Positions 44,770 through 54,883 of a stretch of DNA of 64,000 nucleotides are shown one piece after another. Each line of letters starts with the position of its first letter. The first letter of the stretch is position 1. The DNA comes from Siphonodentalium dalli (taxonomy: Eukaryota; Mollusca; Scaphopoda; Gadilida; Siphonodentaliidae), in assembly GCA_032622095.1 (NCBI GenBank), contig CP136065.1, positions 99,021,343 to 99,085,342 on the forward strand, read 5' to 3'. The position numbers and the translations under genes are program-made. The notes under the pieces were generated by a model that was given only the letters and a program-made list of their open reading frames with translations, was not told where the DNA came from and searched no databases.

Positions 44770-45930
44770 GGGATTATTTGGAATTAACTACCGTTGATAT
44801 GGCTGCTCATGAAAGTCAAGCCATCGCGAAGAGCATATTTGCGGCACCAGTTGATGACAATTAACTTCAATGTATCTCGGGAAACACTATATATTCAACA
44901 TCATGGGCTTAAACGTGTGGTGGTATTGGTCCGAACATCGAAATTCTCAGGAGTCGACAAGGATTGAGGCGAAATTGCTAGTTCGACTTGAAATTACATC
45001 TGAAATTCCGTTACCCGTTATGGAAGTTTTGGTCGGAACGGTTCGTGGCTGAAATTCGCAGAAAAGATGGCAGTGATTTCCCATCATCTACCCTTATGAA
45101 TAATGCCTCCAGCATTCAGCGGGAACTGAGGAATCTTGGCCACGTGAAGGGAAGCATGTTTCCAAAAACTGACAAGACATTTGTAAACTTTAGGAAATCA
45201 ATTGATTGCCGAATGAAACAGTTGACCGCCGAGTGTGTGGGCGTGTCACAGAAACATGCTGATCCAATTTTACCTAAGGACGAACTTGCATTTTGGGATA
45301 CGGAACGTTCCTCCAGCTTGGATACACAGGGGCTGTTTAATGCAGTGGTTTTTTATAACTGCAAGTGTTTTGGGCTGAGAGCTATGGATGAAGACCGTGA
45401 TTTGGATTCCTCACAATTAAAGTTGTACTCGACACATGTAGAAGTTGAACTCAATAAAATAATTTTCCAGTGCCGAAGTTCAAAAAATGTTCAAGGCGGT
45501 TTGAACCAGCGTGGCTTGCGGCCAAAACAGATTGAACATTTTGAGTCGAAAGTAAACCCCAGATGTTTTGTAAAGTAAATGTCCTTGTACTTATTGTCGA
45601 TTCCTGAAAATGGACCATTCTATAAACGTAGGAAGTCACTTGTAAAACTTAGAGGACAATAAACCCGTGCTGTATAGCAAGGTGTCGGTAATTATTAAAT
45701 AACACATTATCTAAAATGATGAAAACGCTCTTTATTTCGTCTGAAGTAAGTAAGGAATGGAGAAATATAACGAATCATTCCGGAAAAGTCACTTGTGTCA
45801 CTACCTTTCATGACCTGGGGTTTGATGATAAAACTATCATATCAATAAGTGGACAGAGTTCAAACACAGATGCGACAGTATGAAGCGAAAGCTTGAATTA
45901 ATTGCTAAGTTACTGCCGAACGTTCCGTAA
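44770..45930 (+). pseudogene. Crypton-type tyrosine recombinase (DUF3504/ZMYM-QRICH1-like), degraded
   Basis: Traces run in domain order: ESQAIAKSIFAAPVDD, ISGNTIYSTSWA, LNVWWYWSEHRNSQES, TSEIPLPVMEVLV, then the open frame 44988-45578 with ERFVAEIRRKDGSDFPSSTL, FRKSIDCRMKQLTAE, FYNCKCFGLRAMDEDRDL and NVQGGLNQRGLRPKQIEHF. An in-frame TAA at 45576 interrupts a continuation reading MSLYLLSIPENGPFYKRR. The C-terminal signature HSGKVTCVTTF ... GFDDKTIISISGQSSN is at about 45770-45870. This is the Crypton-derived fold found in ZMYM and QRICH1 proteins. The conserved Arg of the GLRA...R block is kept, but GHxS has become GQSS and the terminal Tyr region is shifted. At least three frameshifts and two stops make it a pseudogene. 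Confidence 0.78.
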
Positions 45931-45934
45931 ATGT

Positions 45935-47000
45935 AGAGACGCCCCCTTTGCATGTGATTCCGAAGAAGAAAGCTGTTGTGTTGTGTGGGCACAGACAATG
46001 GGACTGTTAGACAACACGGTAAACGACTGAATATTGAAATTCCCGCCTGCGTTAACTAAGTTGTGTATACCTGAAGGGTAAATGGACACAGGTTAAACTG
46101 AACGGATGAACTATAGTGTGATGTTCAAAGAACTGTGGATTGACATGTGCAATATCGCATTATAGTTTATTATTGAATATTTTATCATGTTCCGAATCAC
46201 ATCCTGAATACTATACACATTTGAAGATTCTACGATGTTCTGTTCGTTGGCCACCCCCGCCCCCTTTCGCCACAAACATAACTTGACACCAATGTGCACC
46301 ACAGCGAGCTTCGCAATCCAAACCCATCGTCACGTGATTACTGAATATTCGTGTTGTGATTTCAGACCTACATGTACCTCAAGTTTGATTGCTTTGGTAC
46401 CAACGTGTATTTGCTGGGTGTTGATTGTTCGTCCGATCATCTGTTGTTTCCGATAGGTGTCATAATCCTCAACATCACAGAGTTGCCGACTATATGTTTT
46501 ATCATAACTGTCACTGGGAATTGGTGGTGATGTCGTATTTCGCGGGCGATTGGGCTATAATGTCAGAATTTTTTTCCAATTAACTCATATGAAATTAAAT
46601 TCACCTACCCATATGATATATTTCAACAAATTTATTAAAAACTCAGTTTATATATAACAAATACCATCAACAGAAACATATATACACAATTATGGTTGCT
46701 GTTAGCAACTGAATCCATATACTCCAGAACGTCAATTTCCTCTGCGCCGAAAACTCCCTTCTCCCTGGAAAGAACAAATGCATGTAATGTGTAAAGTTTT
46801 TTCGAACTTTCCATCGCAGAAAATCGTGTCAGCAGATGGACCCCTGAACGATGACGCGGACATGTTTCGGCTCTGGCGTCATGATCAGTCTCGTCTGCTT
46901 GAATATGTTGGTTAAATGTACATTCATTCCGAAATTTAGTGTAAAGAGCAATGTAAAGAGTGTATATTAGTGGGAATGCGAAATGTGTAACGATTTTACT
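45935..47000. other. Spacer right of the Crypton remnant
   Basis: No supported gene. Short frames (for example 46235-46456) lack homology or splice context. Confidence 0.4.
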
Positions 47001-47004
47001 TAGT

Positions 47005-47205
47005 ACATAGCCCGTGTGGGCCCGGGGTAGAATATGTCTACCGCCCCACTGCGAGGGGTAAGAATCCCCTAATGTGGCACCCTGTTTGCCGTGGAGTGCA
47101 TCCCATGAGGTGTGGTGTAGGAGTCCTGGGTGTACTAGGGCGGCCGTATCACGCGAGGCAGCGATCTGCGGAAAAATTAATCGGCTAATCACGCCTCTCA
47201 ACAGT
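47005..47205. repeat. SINE-like head module
   Basis: The segment GCCCGTGTGGGCCCGGGGTA / GAATATGTCTACC ... GGTGTGGTGTAGGAGTC is shared in part with 16590-16745 and, inverted and diverged, with 21765-21925. GGCCCGGGGTAGAAT-type heads are known from mollusc SINEs. The minus-strand frame across it is incidental. Confidence 0.55.
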
Positions 47206-48392
47206 GGTTAAGATTACATTTCTGCCATCTGTTCTATTATGTTTCTGGTGTCTTCTGTAGTTCGTGTTTCTTCCATGTCACGTCTGTTTGCATTTCGTCT
47301 TCATCACTATTAAATGTTTCAATTTGGTAGTGTTCACGCCTGTCTCACTGTGGCGAGGTACCGAGAGGCTGCAATATGCAGTGGCTAAACGGGTCACTAC
47401 TTCGTCTATGTGCCAGTCTTTGGCCCGACCATAATTCGAAGGGTATTCCGAGGCGGCAGTTGGGCTAGTTGTCGATTATTTGCGTTTCATATGGCAACTC
47501 ATAACAAACAAAAACGTATGAATGACCACCCACTAAGTTGCACTGATGGTACTTGGTTTGGATCCGAATGTGAACAGACCTTCTTGTGATTGATAAAACG
47601 CCACAAAGCATAGCCAGACAATTACAATCTGTCAAACCGATCATGATTGGACCACTAACTGGCTCCCTTCTGATCGCATATTCAAGAAAGATTCATCTAT
47701 TGCGCAAAAATCAGTGTTGATTACTCATCACAAGACATTGAACAGTAGCCAAGCTGTGTTGAGATGTCGCGATATAACTGATTCTTTTGAGTCAGATATA
47801 TTGGCTGAGTTAACAACACAGGGAGTTACATAAGTCCGCAGATTTACAAAAACAGTTAATGGACAAAAAATTCATTTGAATAGTTATCTTCTGACATTCA
47901 ATCGGTGCGAACATCCTCCGACATTGAAGGTTGGGTATATGAAGATGGATTTAAGCACATGTTCCAAATCCATTGAGATGTTTTAAATGTCAGGGGTATG
48001 GTCATGACCATGAACATTGTCAAGGTAAAGAAACCATATGTGCACGATGTTCTATTTCTGCACATGATCATAAGATTGTACAAATCTTAAGAAATTTTCG
48101 AACTGTCAAGGTTCACATGCTGCAATGGATCTATCATATATAGATGCTAAGAAAATAGTTAGAGATCTCGACCATCCATTCACAGTTAATATACTCTGCT
48201 AGCGTGTCCACCAAAAAGTGTTGATGCCAGCACTCAGAGTCAAATCAAACTCGTCAGTATATCACTACATGTAACAACAACAGTTGAGGAGACTCATATT
48301 ATTCCTGTTCCAAAACCTGTAGCGCATGTTATGGATACAGCTTCTGCCGTTGAGAAACTTCCTTCGAAACAATCCATGCATGTTGTGATCCA

Positions 48393-48662
48393 ATGGTTCC
48401 AATAGAAAAATCGCCTGCTGCTTTGAAACAAAGACTCTCAGAGAGAGAGAGAGAGGGGAACATCTTTGAGCTTTCAAAATTTGAACACATGCTAAACGAA
48501 AAACGGCTAACTCTCAAAGACAAGAAACAGTATTTGTGTATCGAGGCTGTCGGTTGGATCAAGGTGATATTTTGTATCACCCTTCTGTCTCACCCTCAAT
48601 ACCTGAGCACTGCAAAATCTGATTTTAAAAGCTACTTTACATATTTCGATGAGGCTCCTTAG
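48393..48662 (+). pseudogene. Conserved C-terminal block of the gag-like ORF1, copy 2
   Basis: This open stretch (KQRLSEREREGNIFELSKFE, then LTLKDKKQYLCIEAVGW) aligns with the block at 31203-31596 in copy 1 and 17479-17736 in copy 3. The family's ORF1 ends here with a stop and then goes directly into the 3' UTR. Confidence 0.65.
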
Positions 48663-49009
48663 TAATTTCGTGTTATTTATGTGCTATTTATTATAATTCC
48701 ATGGTGTAACCAAGGAAGTATATTCTTTTTCTATTTGGGTCGTTTTCCGGTTATTTGTAAATTTGTAAATTGGACCATATGTACACCTGGCTCGATATGC
48801 CCTACTACCCACGGGCATCAAAACTTGTGTCCGCGCTTTCCCTGAGGAGTTACCGCCCATAAATAGGGACACACTATACACCAGGATGAAGAAACCGAGG
48901 TTTTTTATCGCATATTCCGAATGGGAAGAGTGATCCGGACCCGAATATACCGCTTAAAAGTTTTTTCTCCCAAGCCTTTCCGCGTTACGGGGAACGGAAA
49001 TATTGCACC

Positions 49010-50010
49010 TAATTTTCCCGCCGAATCCAAACGGGCTAATTAAAGAGCAAGATAATATCGTAGCAGGTACGTTGGCATACTGTATGTACGTCCCCAAAGT
49101 TTGGCCGCTTTACTTTAATAGTAACCTGCCCAACGGAGAATGCGAGTCGGGGTGGGTTGAGACTTTAGGAAAATTCCACGAAAATTGAAAAGGGGAAAAA
49201 ATTCAAACATCGAGATAAAAAAAAATTTACGAGTACATCTGATGGGTAGTGTTCACGCGCATCTAGAGTGCGATTTTCTAATTTTCAGATGGAACGGTTT
49301 ACTCATGACAACGCTATATAACATAAATATGTATATTTAAGTAGTCTATCACTAACCTATTTTTAGCCCCAAATCCAAACTGGCTAATGAAGGAGCGAGT
49401 TTAATGCAGGAGCATGTAAGCCGGTATACTGTAGGTACGCCTCTAAAATTTGACCTCTCTACTATAAATGCAACCTGCTCAACAGAGAGTTTGTGTCGGG
49501 GTGGGTTCAGATTTGGCAAATTCCACCGAAAATCAAATGGGGAAAATTACTCCGAAAATCAGATATTGAGATAAAACTTTTCGACGAGTGGATGTGGTTA
49601 GTAGTATCCAAACGCAAGATTAGTACGCTTTTCAAAGTTTTAGAGTGGACGGTTTAACCCTGGTAGCGTGTAACGTTGTTAACGGGTGATATATATTACT
49701 CAAATTCAAACCCACTCTTCCTGACTCAAATTCAAACGGACTTATCAGGGAGCAAGGCAAATGCATGAATATGTTCACCGATATACTATATGTATGTCCG
49801 CTCTCCCATGAAAGTAATCTGTCCAACGGAGAGGGGCGTACGCCCCGGGAAGGTCGAGGCTTTTGGCAAATATAAACGGAAACTCGTAAACGGGACAAAA
49901 TGGAAAATCGCGAATCAATAGTTTTATATTTTGAACACTGCATGTGTTTGGTAGTATATAAGGACGACATTAGTTTTAGAGCGGACGGGTAAGCACCCAG
50001 CTAGCATTAT
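49010..50010. repeat. Three diverged tandem units of about 340 bp
   Basis: Unit starts near 49018, 49375 and 49722 share AATCCAAACxGGCTAAT-AGAGCAA-type sequence, GTACTGTxxGTACG, AACCTGCxCAACGGAGA, GTCGGGGTGGGTT and GGGxAAAAT, then a GTTTTAGAGxGGACGGxT ending. Divergence is high, as in an old satellite fragment. Confidence 0.75.
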
Positions 50011-50366
50011 CGATTGTGATATAGTTATATCCCGATCACAGTTAACTGTATTACAAAGACGTTAATGACTATAGTGTAGCGATGACGCACTGAAATACTA
50101 ATTAATTATTTAACCAAGCGGTCTTTCCTCCGCCATTAAAACTAAAAGATTCTGAATCCGAAACTGAAAGAACTATCCAATAAATGCGAAATAACATAGT
50201 TATGGTACATTAATATGCTTTACACTCTTTTTATCTACATGTCGATTACGATATAATCAGACACGCCAAATTTCGTGACCGTTGAATATGATATGGGCGT
50301 CATGGGGAGGGGTTATAATTAGCTCTAAAATTTATCCCTACCGAATAAAAATGAACTGATTGGCTG

Positions 50367-50470
50367 GGGTGGATGGTGGCTCAGTTGGTCACGACCATGA
50401 TGCAATAGACTGTCATTAAGCATCCACGGTGGGTCGAACCAAATGACATAAACCTTTGTAATATATATCT
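50367..50470 (+). repeat. tRNA-derived SINE-like element
   Basis: GGATGGTGGCTCAGTTGGTC resembles an A box (TGGCTCAGTTGG) and GGTGGGTCGAACC about 50 nt later resembles a B box. The spacing fits an internal RNA polymerase III promoter. The sequence does not close into a functional tRNA cloverleaf by inspection, so it is a SINE relic rather than a tRNA gene. Confidence 0.55.
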
Positions 50471-50827
50471 TATTTAGAAATGTCAATGCAAGTCCACCAT
50501 CAGATCACAAAGCACCAACATGCATTCGCATGAAGAGGAACACACCTATACGCATAACACACACATGGAATGGTATACCATGGAAGTATATCTGATTCCA
50601 TGGAATCTGACCTCTAGTTATCTATTCTTATACTACTTTTATACGTTTTATAGCAGGATTGCACACTAGTCGGTTCTTGAATTTATATTCCTGACTCCAA
50701 GTGGAAACATTCCTCTTGGGTGTTTTTATTTTTTGTACATAGCTCCTCATTGCATTGTTTTAATCTAATCCGCTCTCTGATTTACCAAAACAGTTGCTTC
50801 GCTACGATCTCTTTTATCTCTGGTTAT

Positions 50828-50876
50828 GTTCTTGGTCGTGACATGGCCTAGCGTTAAACCCTCAATCAATCAATCA
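50828..50876 (+). repeat. Retroelement 3' tail with (CAAT)n
   Basis: TTCTTGGTCGTGACATGGCC, AGCGTTAAACCC and CAATCAATCAATCA. The same tail closes copy 1 at 31835-31890 and appears inverted at 14570, 16484 and 20743, so unrelated bodies share it. Confidence 0.8.
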
Positions 50877-50879
50877 TTA

Positions 50880-51535
50880 CTTAGTACAATCTCCTTTTGG
50901 GTATAGTATATTACCGGCCTAGTACTCGTCTTAATAAGCATTCTTCAGGTCTGCAATGACGGCATCTGCTGCTACTTGGTTGTAGTCTGGTTCGTTCATT
51001 GTTATGGTTGCCACTGTGGGATGTCATCGTGTCGTCCACGGTGGTGTTTGCCCGGCAGTCTTTCTTCCGATATCGTCAATGAAATCGCTGATCTATAATT
51101 GATTTTATACAGAATTTATAACCATTATATACTCTATACATTCCTCCTCTGTTATTTGGAATATACGTTAACTTGAGCACTTGCCATCGTTGTTATGCAA
51201 GAACGGTAACGGTTATATATATGCAGTAGTAAACTATACTTAAAACGCTGATAATTACTCACACTGCTTTACAAAATTCATGAAACGTGTAAAACAAATA
51301 AACTTAATATCGTTCATGCGAAACCTTATTCACAAGAAAAAGCTCATTACTGACACAACACCGCGGACCTCGGGTGTTTTGATAGGACTATAATCCGAGT
51401 CACTATAGTCCGGGAGCTAATAGGGGTACCCTTGCACCCCCCCCCCCTGGGACTTAACTTCACCCCACTAATTTTGTTCCTTATTATGTCCTTCAACTTT
51501 TAAGCAATGTTAATAAGAAAAAAAAGTGGCCGTGT
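50880..51535. other. Spacer
   Basis: A poly-C tract lies at 51437-51446. A short minus frame near 50935-51010 (MNEPDYNQVAADAVIADL) is suggestive of protein but too short to assign. Confidence 0.4.
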
Positions 51536-51539
51536 AGAC

Positions 51540-52480
51540 TCCAGACAAAATGGCGTCCATCATGGCCGCCGTTTTTCAACCCAGACCCTAAGTCAGTTTT
51601 ATGCAAATTATAGCGGGAAAATCTTGTAAAATGTATACAAATGTATATATTTTCGTGAAGCTGAGACATAATGACACATTTTTGAGCCAAAATTGAAACT
51701 CACCATCCAAGATGGCCGCCAAAATGGCCACCGGAAGTTGAAAATATAATTTTTTTTCACAAATATCTTCTAGATCAATTCATGCTGTTTGGAACTGGTT
51801 GAGTAATGCAACTTTATTTTGTGTTTTGTATATTAACTGATCATTGGAGCAACGAAATATACAATTATTGGGGTCCTAACCCCTTCCGATCCCTCAAAAA
51901 TTCGATTTTACAGAATGCGGTATAAAATTTCACAAACAATCACAATTGGGATTCTAGTCATATTTCAACAAGAAATGAACAGAACTTTGTAATGTAAGTG
52001 AGGCATATCATTAACTATTAATATTCCAAATCACTGGAACCAAAATTCTTACTTTGGCTCAAAATGGCTGCCAATATGGCCGCCAAAATATGGAAAATGG
52101 TAAATATTACACCAGCGTGTCCTGCAATCGCTTACAAGTTGTGGTTGATGTATAAAATTGGCTATTCTGCATTCTATACATTGAATACCAACATGTCTGA
52201 TGCACCATGGTTAATTGTTACTATTGTCACCCCTGACATCGTCAAAAATATTGGACTTTCCTCTCAAAAACTTGACATAAATATGGGCAAAAATTCACTT
52301 TTCAGGTTTGGACCATTTTTTCAGGTAAAATATAACTATCTTTGGATTGAAAGGTGTTTATTGTTTTGGTCTATTTAAATGTATCACACTACAGTGTTTA
52401 TAGACTGAATTGCTCAAGATGGCTTCCAAAATGGCAACCAAATTTGTAGAATGTTAATTTTTTTACATATATCCCGAACA
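51540..52480. repeat. Dispersed ATGGCCGCC-rich repeat block
   Basis: The phrase AAGATGGCxxCCAAAATGGC recurs at about 51549 (variant), 51710, 52062 and 52418, each followed by an A/T-rich line of the form GAAxATxTTAATTTTTTTxACA. A further instance is at 63585. The frame at 52064-52378 uses one of these ATGs but has no family resemblance, so I do not call it a gene. Confidence 0.7.
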
Positions 52481-52789
52481 TTCTCTGCATTATCCGAAAA
52501 GGTAGCATATTGTGACTCACTTGGTTATTATACATGTTATTTAATTAAATGACAACTACATGTTCTATTCTGGTTGTCTCAGTTCCTTTTGGAGCATGAC
52601 AAATTCATTTTAAAGTATGCAATTTTGCTGAGAACCTCTTTTGTAATTTTGGCCACATTTATTGAAAGGACATGGGCAGAACTTTGATACAGAACTGAGA
52701 TGGATCATAATCTTTTGCTATTCTGGTCCATTATGATAAAAAAAATGTCAACATGATAAAGTGTGGATGCCAAGATCATAGCCAGGGAG

Positions 52790-53885
52790 TTACTATATGA
52801 TCATATGTGAGGTGAATAGGTATACAGGGAGTTGTTGTATGTCATGACTGATGTGAGTAGGTATACAATGAGTGACTATGTGGTTATTAGTGGGTTGTCC
52901 ATGGTAAGATGCATCTAGGTATACAGGGAGGGGTCATGGTCAGGTGTGAGGTCAATTGTTATGCATGGAGTGACTTTATGGTGTATGATTGTGTATATTC
53001 AGTACGGGTGCAACCGGTGTACCTGTATGGTCATTGGTGTGGTGTATGGATATAGCTACATGGTCATCTATGTGTTGATTATGTATATATGGAGTGACTG
53101 TAAGGTCCTGTGGGGTATGTGCATGTGTTGTCTGTATGATCATGGATGGGGTGTGTGGATAAATAGGGAGTGATTTTATGGTTACGGGTAATGTGTACGG
53201 GTATTCATGGAATAACTGTACGGTCATGATTGAATATGAATACCTGGAGTAAGCTGGGTGGACATTATCGAGGGTATGGTTATATAGGGAGTGTCCGTGT
53301 GGTAATGGTGGGATGTATATTTATATATCTCGTGGATGTATTATCATTTGTGGGTGTATAAGGCTTAGCTGTATTGTCATGGATGGCGTGTATGGCCATT
53401 AGTGAGGTTTACATGTATACCTGGAGTAAATCTATAGTCTAGGGTGAGCTGCATATGTATATCGAGTGGTTATATGACTATGTGTGTCAAATAGGTATAC
53501 AAGTAGTGCCTGTATGGTTAATAGTGAGATGAGAACATGTAGGTATACAAGACAGTAGTGACTGTATGGTCACAAATGTAATGAACATATATACAGGGGG
53601 TGACTAAATGGTCATGTGTCAGGCGTATGAGTATACTTGGGGCTCCTGTTTGGTGACTCGTGGCGGTATGGTCATGTGTAGGTTATACCAGTATAACACG
53701 TGTTGCTTTATTGTCATGGGCGAGGGATATGAGTATATAGCGAGTGGCTATATGGCCATGGATGAGGTGCACATGCATACATGGAGTGACTATAGTGACA
53801 TGGATGGGGTGTATTAGTATATCTTGAGTGGCTATTCGGCTATGGTGTGACAAATAGGGATACAAGGAGTGACATGGCCAATTAG
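52790..53885. repeat. Minisatellite of about 1.1 kb, unit about 40-50 bp
   Basis: More than twenty imperfect units follow the scheme GGTATACAxGGAGTGACTxT + ATGGTCATGxxTGxGGTGTxT. Both strands stay open over long spans because the unit lacks stops in some frames, giving spurious frames such as 52946-53173. Confidence 0.88.
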
Positions 53886-53889
53886 TATA

Positions 53890-54880
53890 GCGGTTAAGAA
53901 AAAAAATCATGCACTTTTGAGTAGAAGTCCCATACTTTACATATAGATACTATGGACCAAGGTAATTAATTTCTGATATGGACCTCTTCTCAAAATTTCC
54001 CTATATTCACGCAAGGGCGCGTTAAAATATAGCATATTTGTGTCGAAAGATATCCGTTTCCACGTTCAATGTCATTCCACATTTTTAATAAACCGCGCGT
54101 GAGATTAATGTTTACTTGAACAAAATATGATTTGTTTTCACTTGTTGTGCCTGCTAACTTGCTCATTACGATCAATTATCGAATACCAAATAAATACCAA
54201 CGGTAAAACAAACAAAAAACAACACCATTCCCCCTGTTATTCATCACAATTGCCACAAACTTACGCAATTTGGCAACGGTTGACGAAATATTAGAATTAA
54301 TGTTGAACATGTGGAAAATGACTATTTGACACTTTTGCCGTCAATCTTACGTTTGATATTGAGTTATATTCGCTGTATTTGATACAATTCATAGTCGCAA
54401 TACAACACTAGGTCAATATAGTTAAGCTAATGTGCAATATTTATGAACATGGTAAATAAATATAGGCAAATTACTTTTGTAATAGACGATAAACAAAACT
54501 AACAAATACTGTTGAACTGCACGATCGCCTACGGAAACCCATTCTCCATTCTATGGAAAGCCGATTCGTTGTGGTTTTCACGAATTGCAATGTGCGAAAA
54601 TTACTAAATGATAATCGGAGATATGGTTAATTTTCTGAATCAAATCAAAAGAACTTATTAAATTGATGTATACACGACTTATTGAAGGCAGATCGTGATC
54701 AAGTAATACTGTCACATTTGTAGAAATTGGGGATTGCACACTAAAAAAAAAGTAGGTAGGTTTGGGTAGTTAAAATTTTTTCACTACCCTCCTAGTCTTT
54801 TTAGCTACTTTTCCTAGTCATTTTAGCTACCTGGAGCTGGTATTTTAAATACTGATTAGGTAGCAAAGATTCTTACATAG
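53890..54880. other. AT-rich spacer
   Basis: No supported gene. Just before the TIR element, TTTTAGCTACTTTTCCTAGT and a few TAGGTAG words recur (54755-54885). Confidence 0.4.
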
Positions 54881-54883
54881 GTA

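Larger units (their letters stand above)
48696..50603. mobile_element. Inserted block of about 1.9 kb inside retroelement copy 2
   Basis: Copy 1 is continuous where copy 2 carries this extra DNA. The word ATTCCATGG occurs at both edges (48696-48704, 50595-50603), a candidate 9-bp target duplication, though the precise borders are uncertain. It contains the three tandem units at 49010-50010 and the tRNA-like SINE at 50367-50470. No transposase is seen. Confidence 0.5.
47040..50876 (+). mobile_element. gag-only non-LTR retroelement, copy 2, split by an insertion
   Basis: The leader (TTCTGCCATCTGTTCTAT) and ORF1 start (ATGGCAACTCATAACAAAC at 47491) match copy 1. ORF1 traces include RCFKCQGYGHDHEHC and ETICARCS, then IFELSKFEHMLNEKRLTLKD and SYFTYFDEAP with stop at 48660-48662. 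The 3' UTR stops matching copy 1 near 48695 and resumes near 50625 (ACTTTTATACGTTTTATAGC), ending with GTGACATGGCCTAGCGTTAA and (CAAT)n. So about 1.9 kb is inserted in its 3' UTR. Confidence 0.72.

Noticed and set aside
46635-47201. 188-codon minus-strand frame
   Set aside because: The N-terminal half is the reverse strand of the SINE-like head shared with 16590 and 21765; the rest has no family resemblance. The frame is incidental.
50367-50470. tRNA gene
   Set aside because: A- and B-box-like words are present but no acceptor stem or full cloverleaf can be drawn, and the location inside a nested insertion fits a SINE.
52064-52378. 104-codon frame starting ATGGCTGCCAAT
   Set aside because: The start is in the dispersed ATGGCCGCC repeat, neighbouring repeat copies are not open in the same frame, and the product is unassigned.
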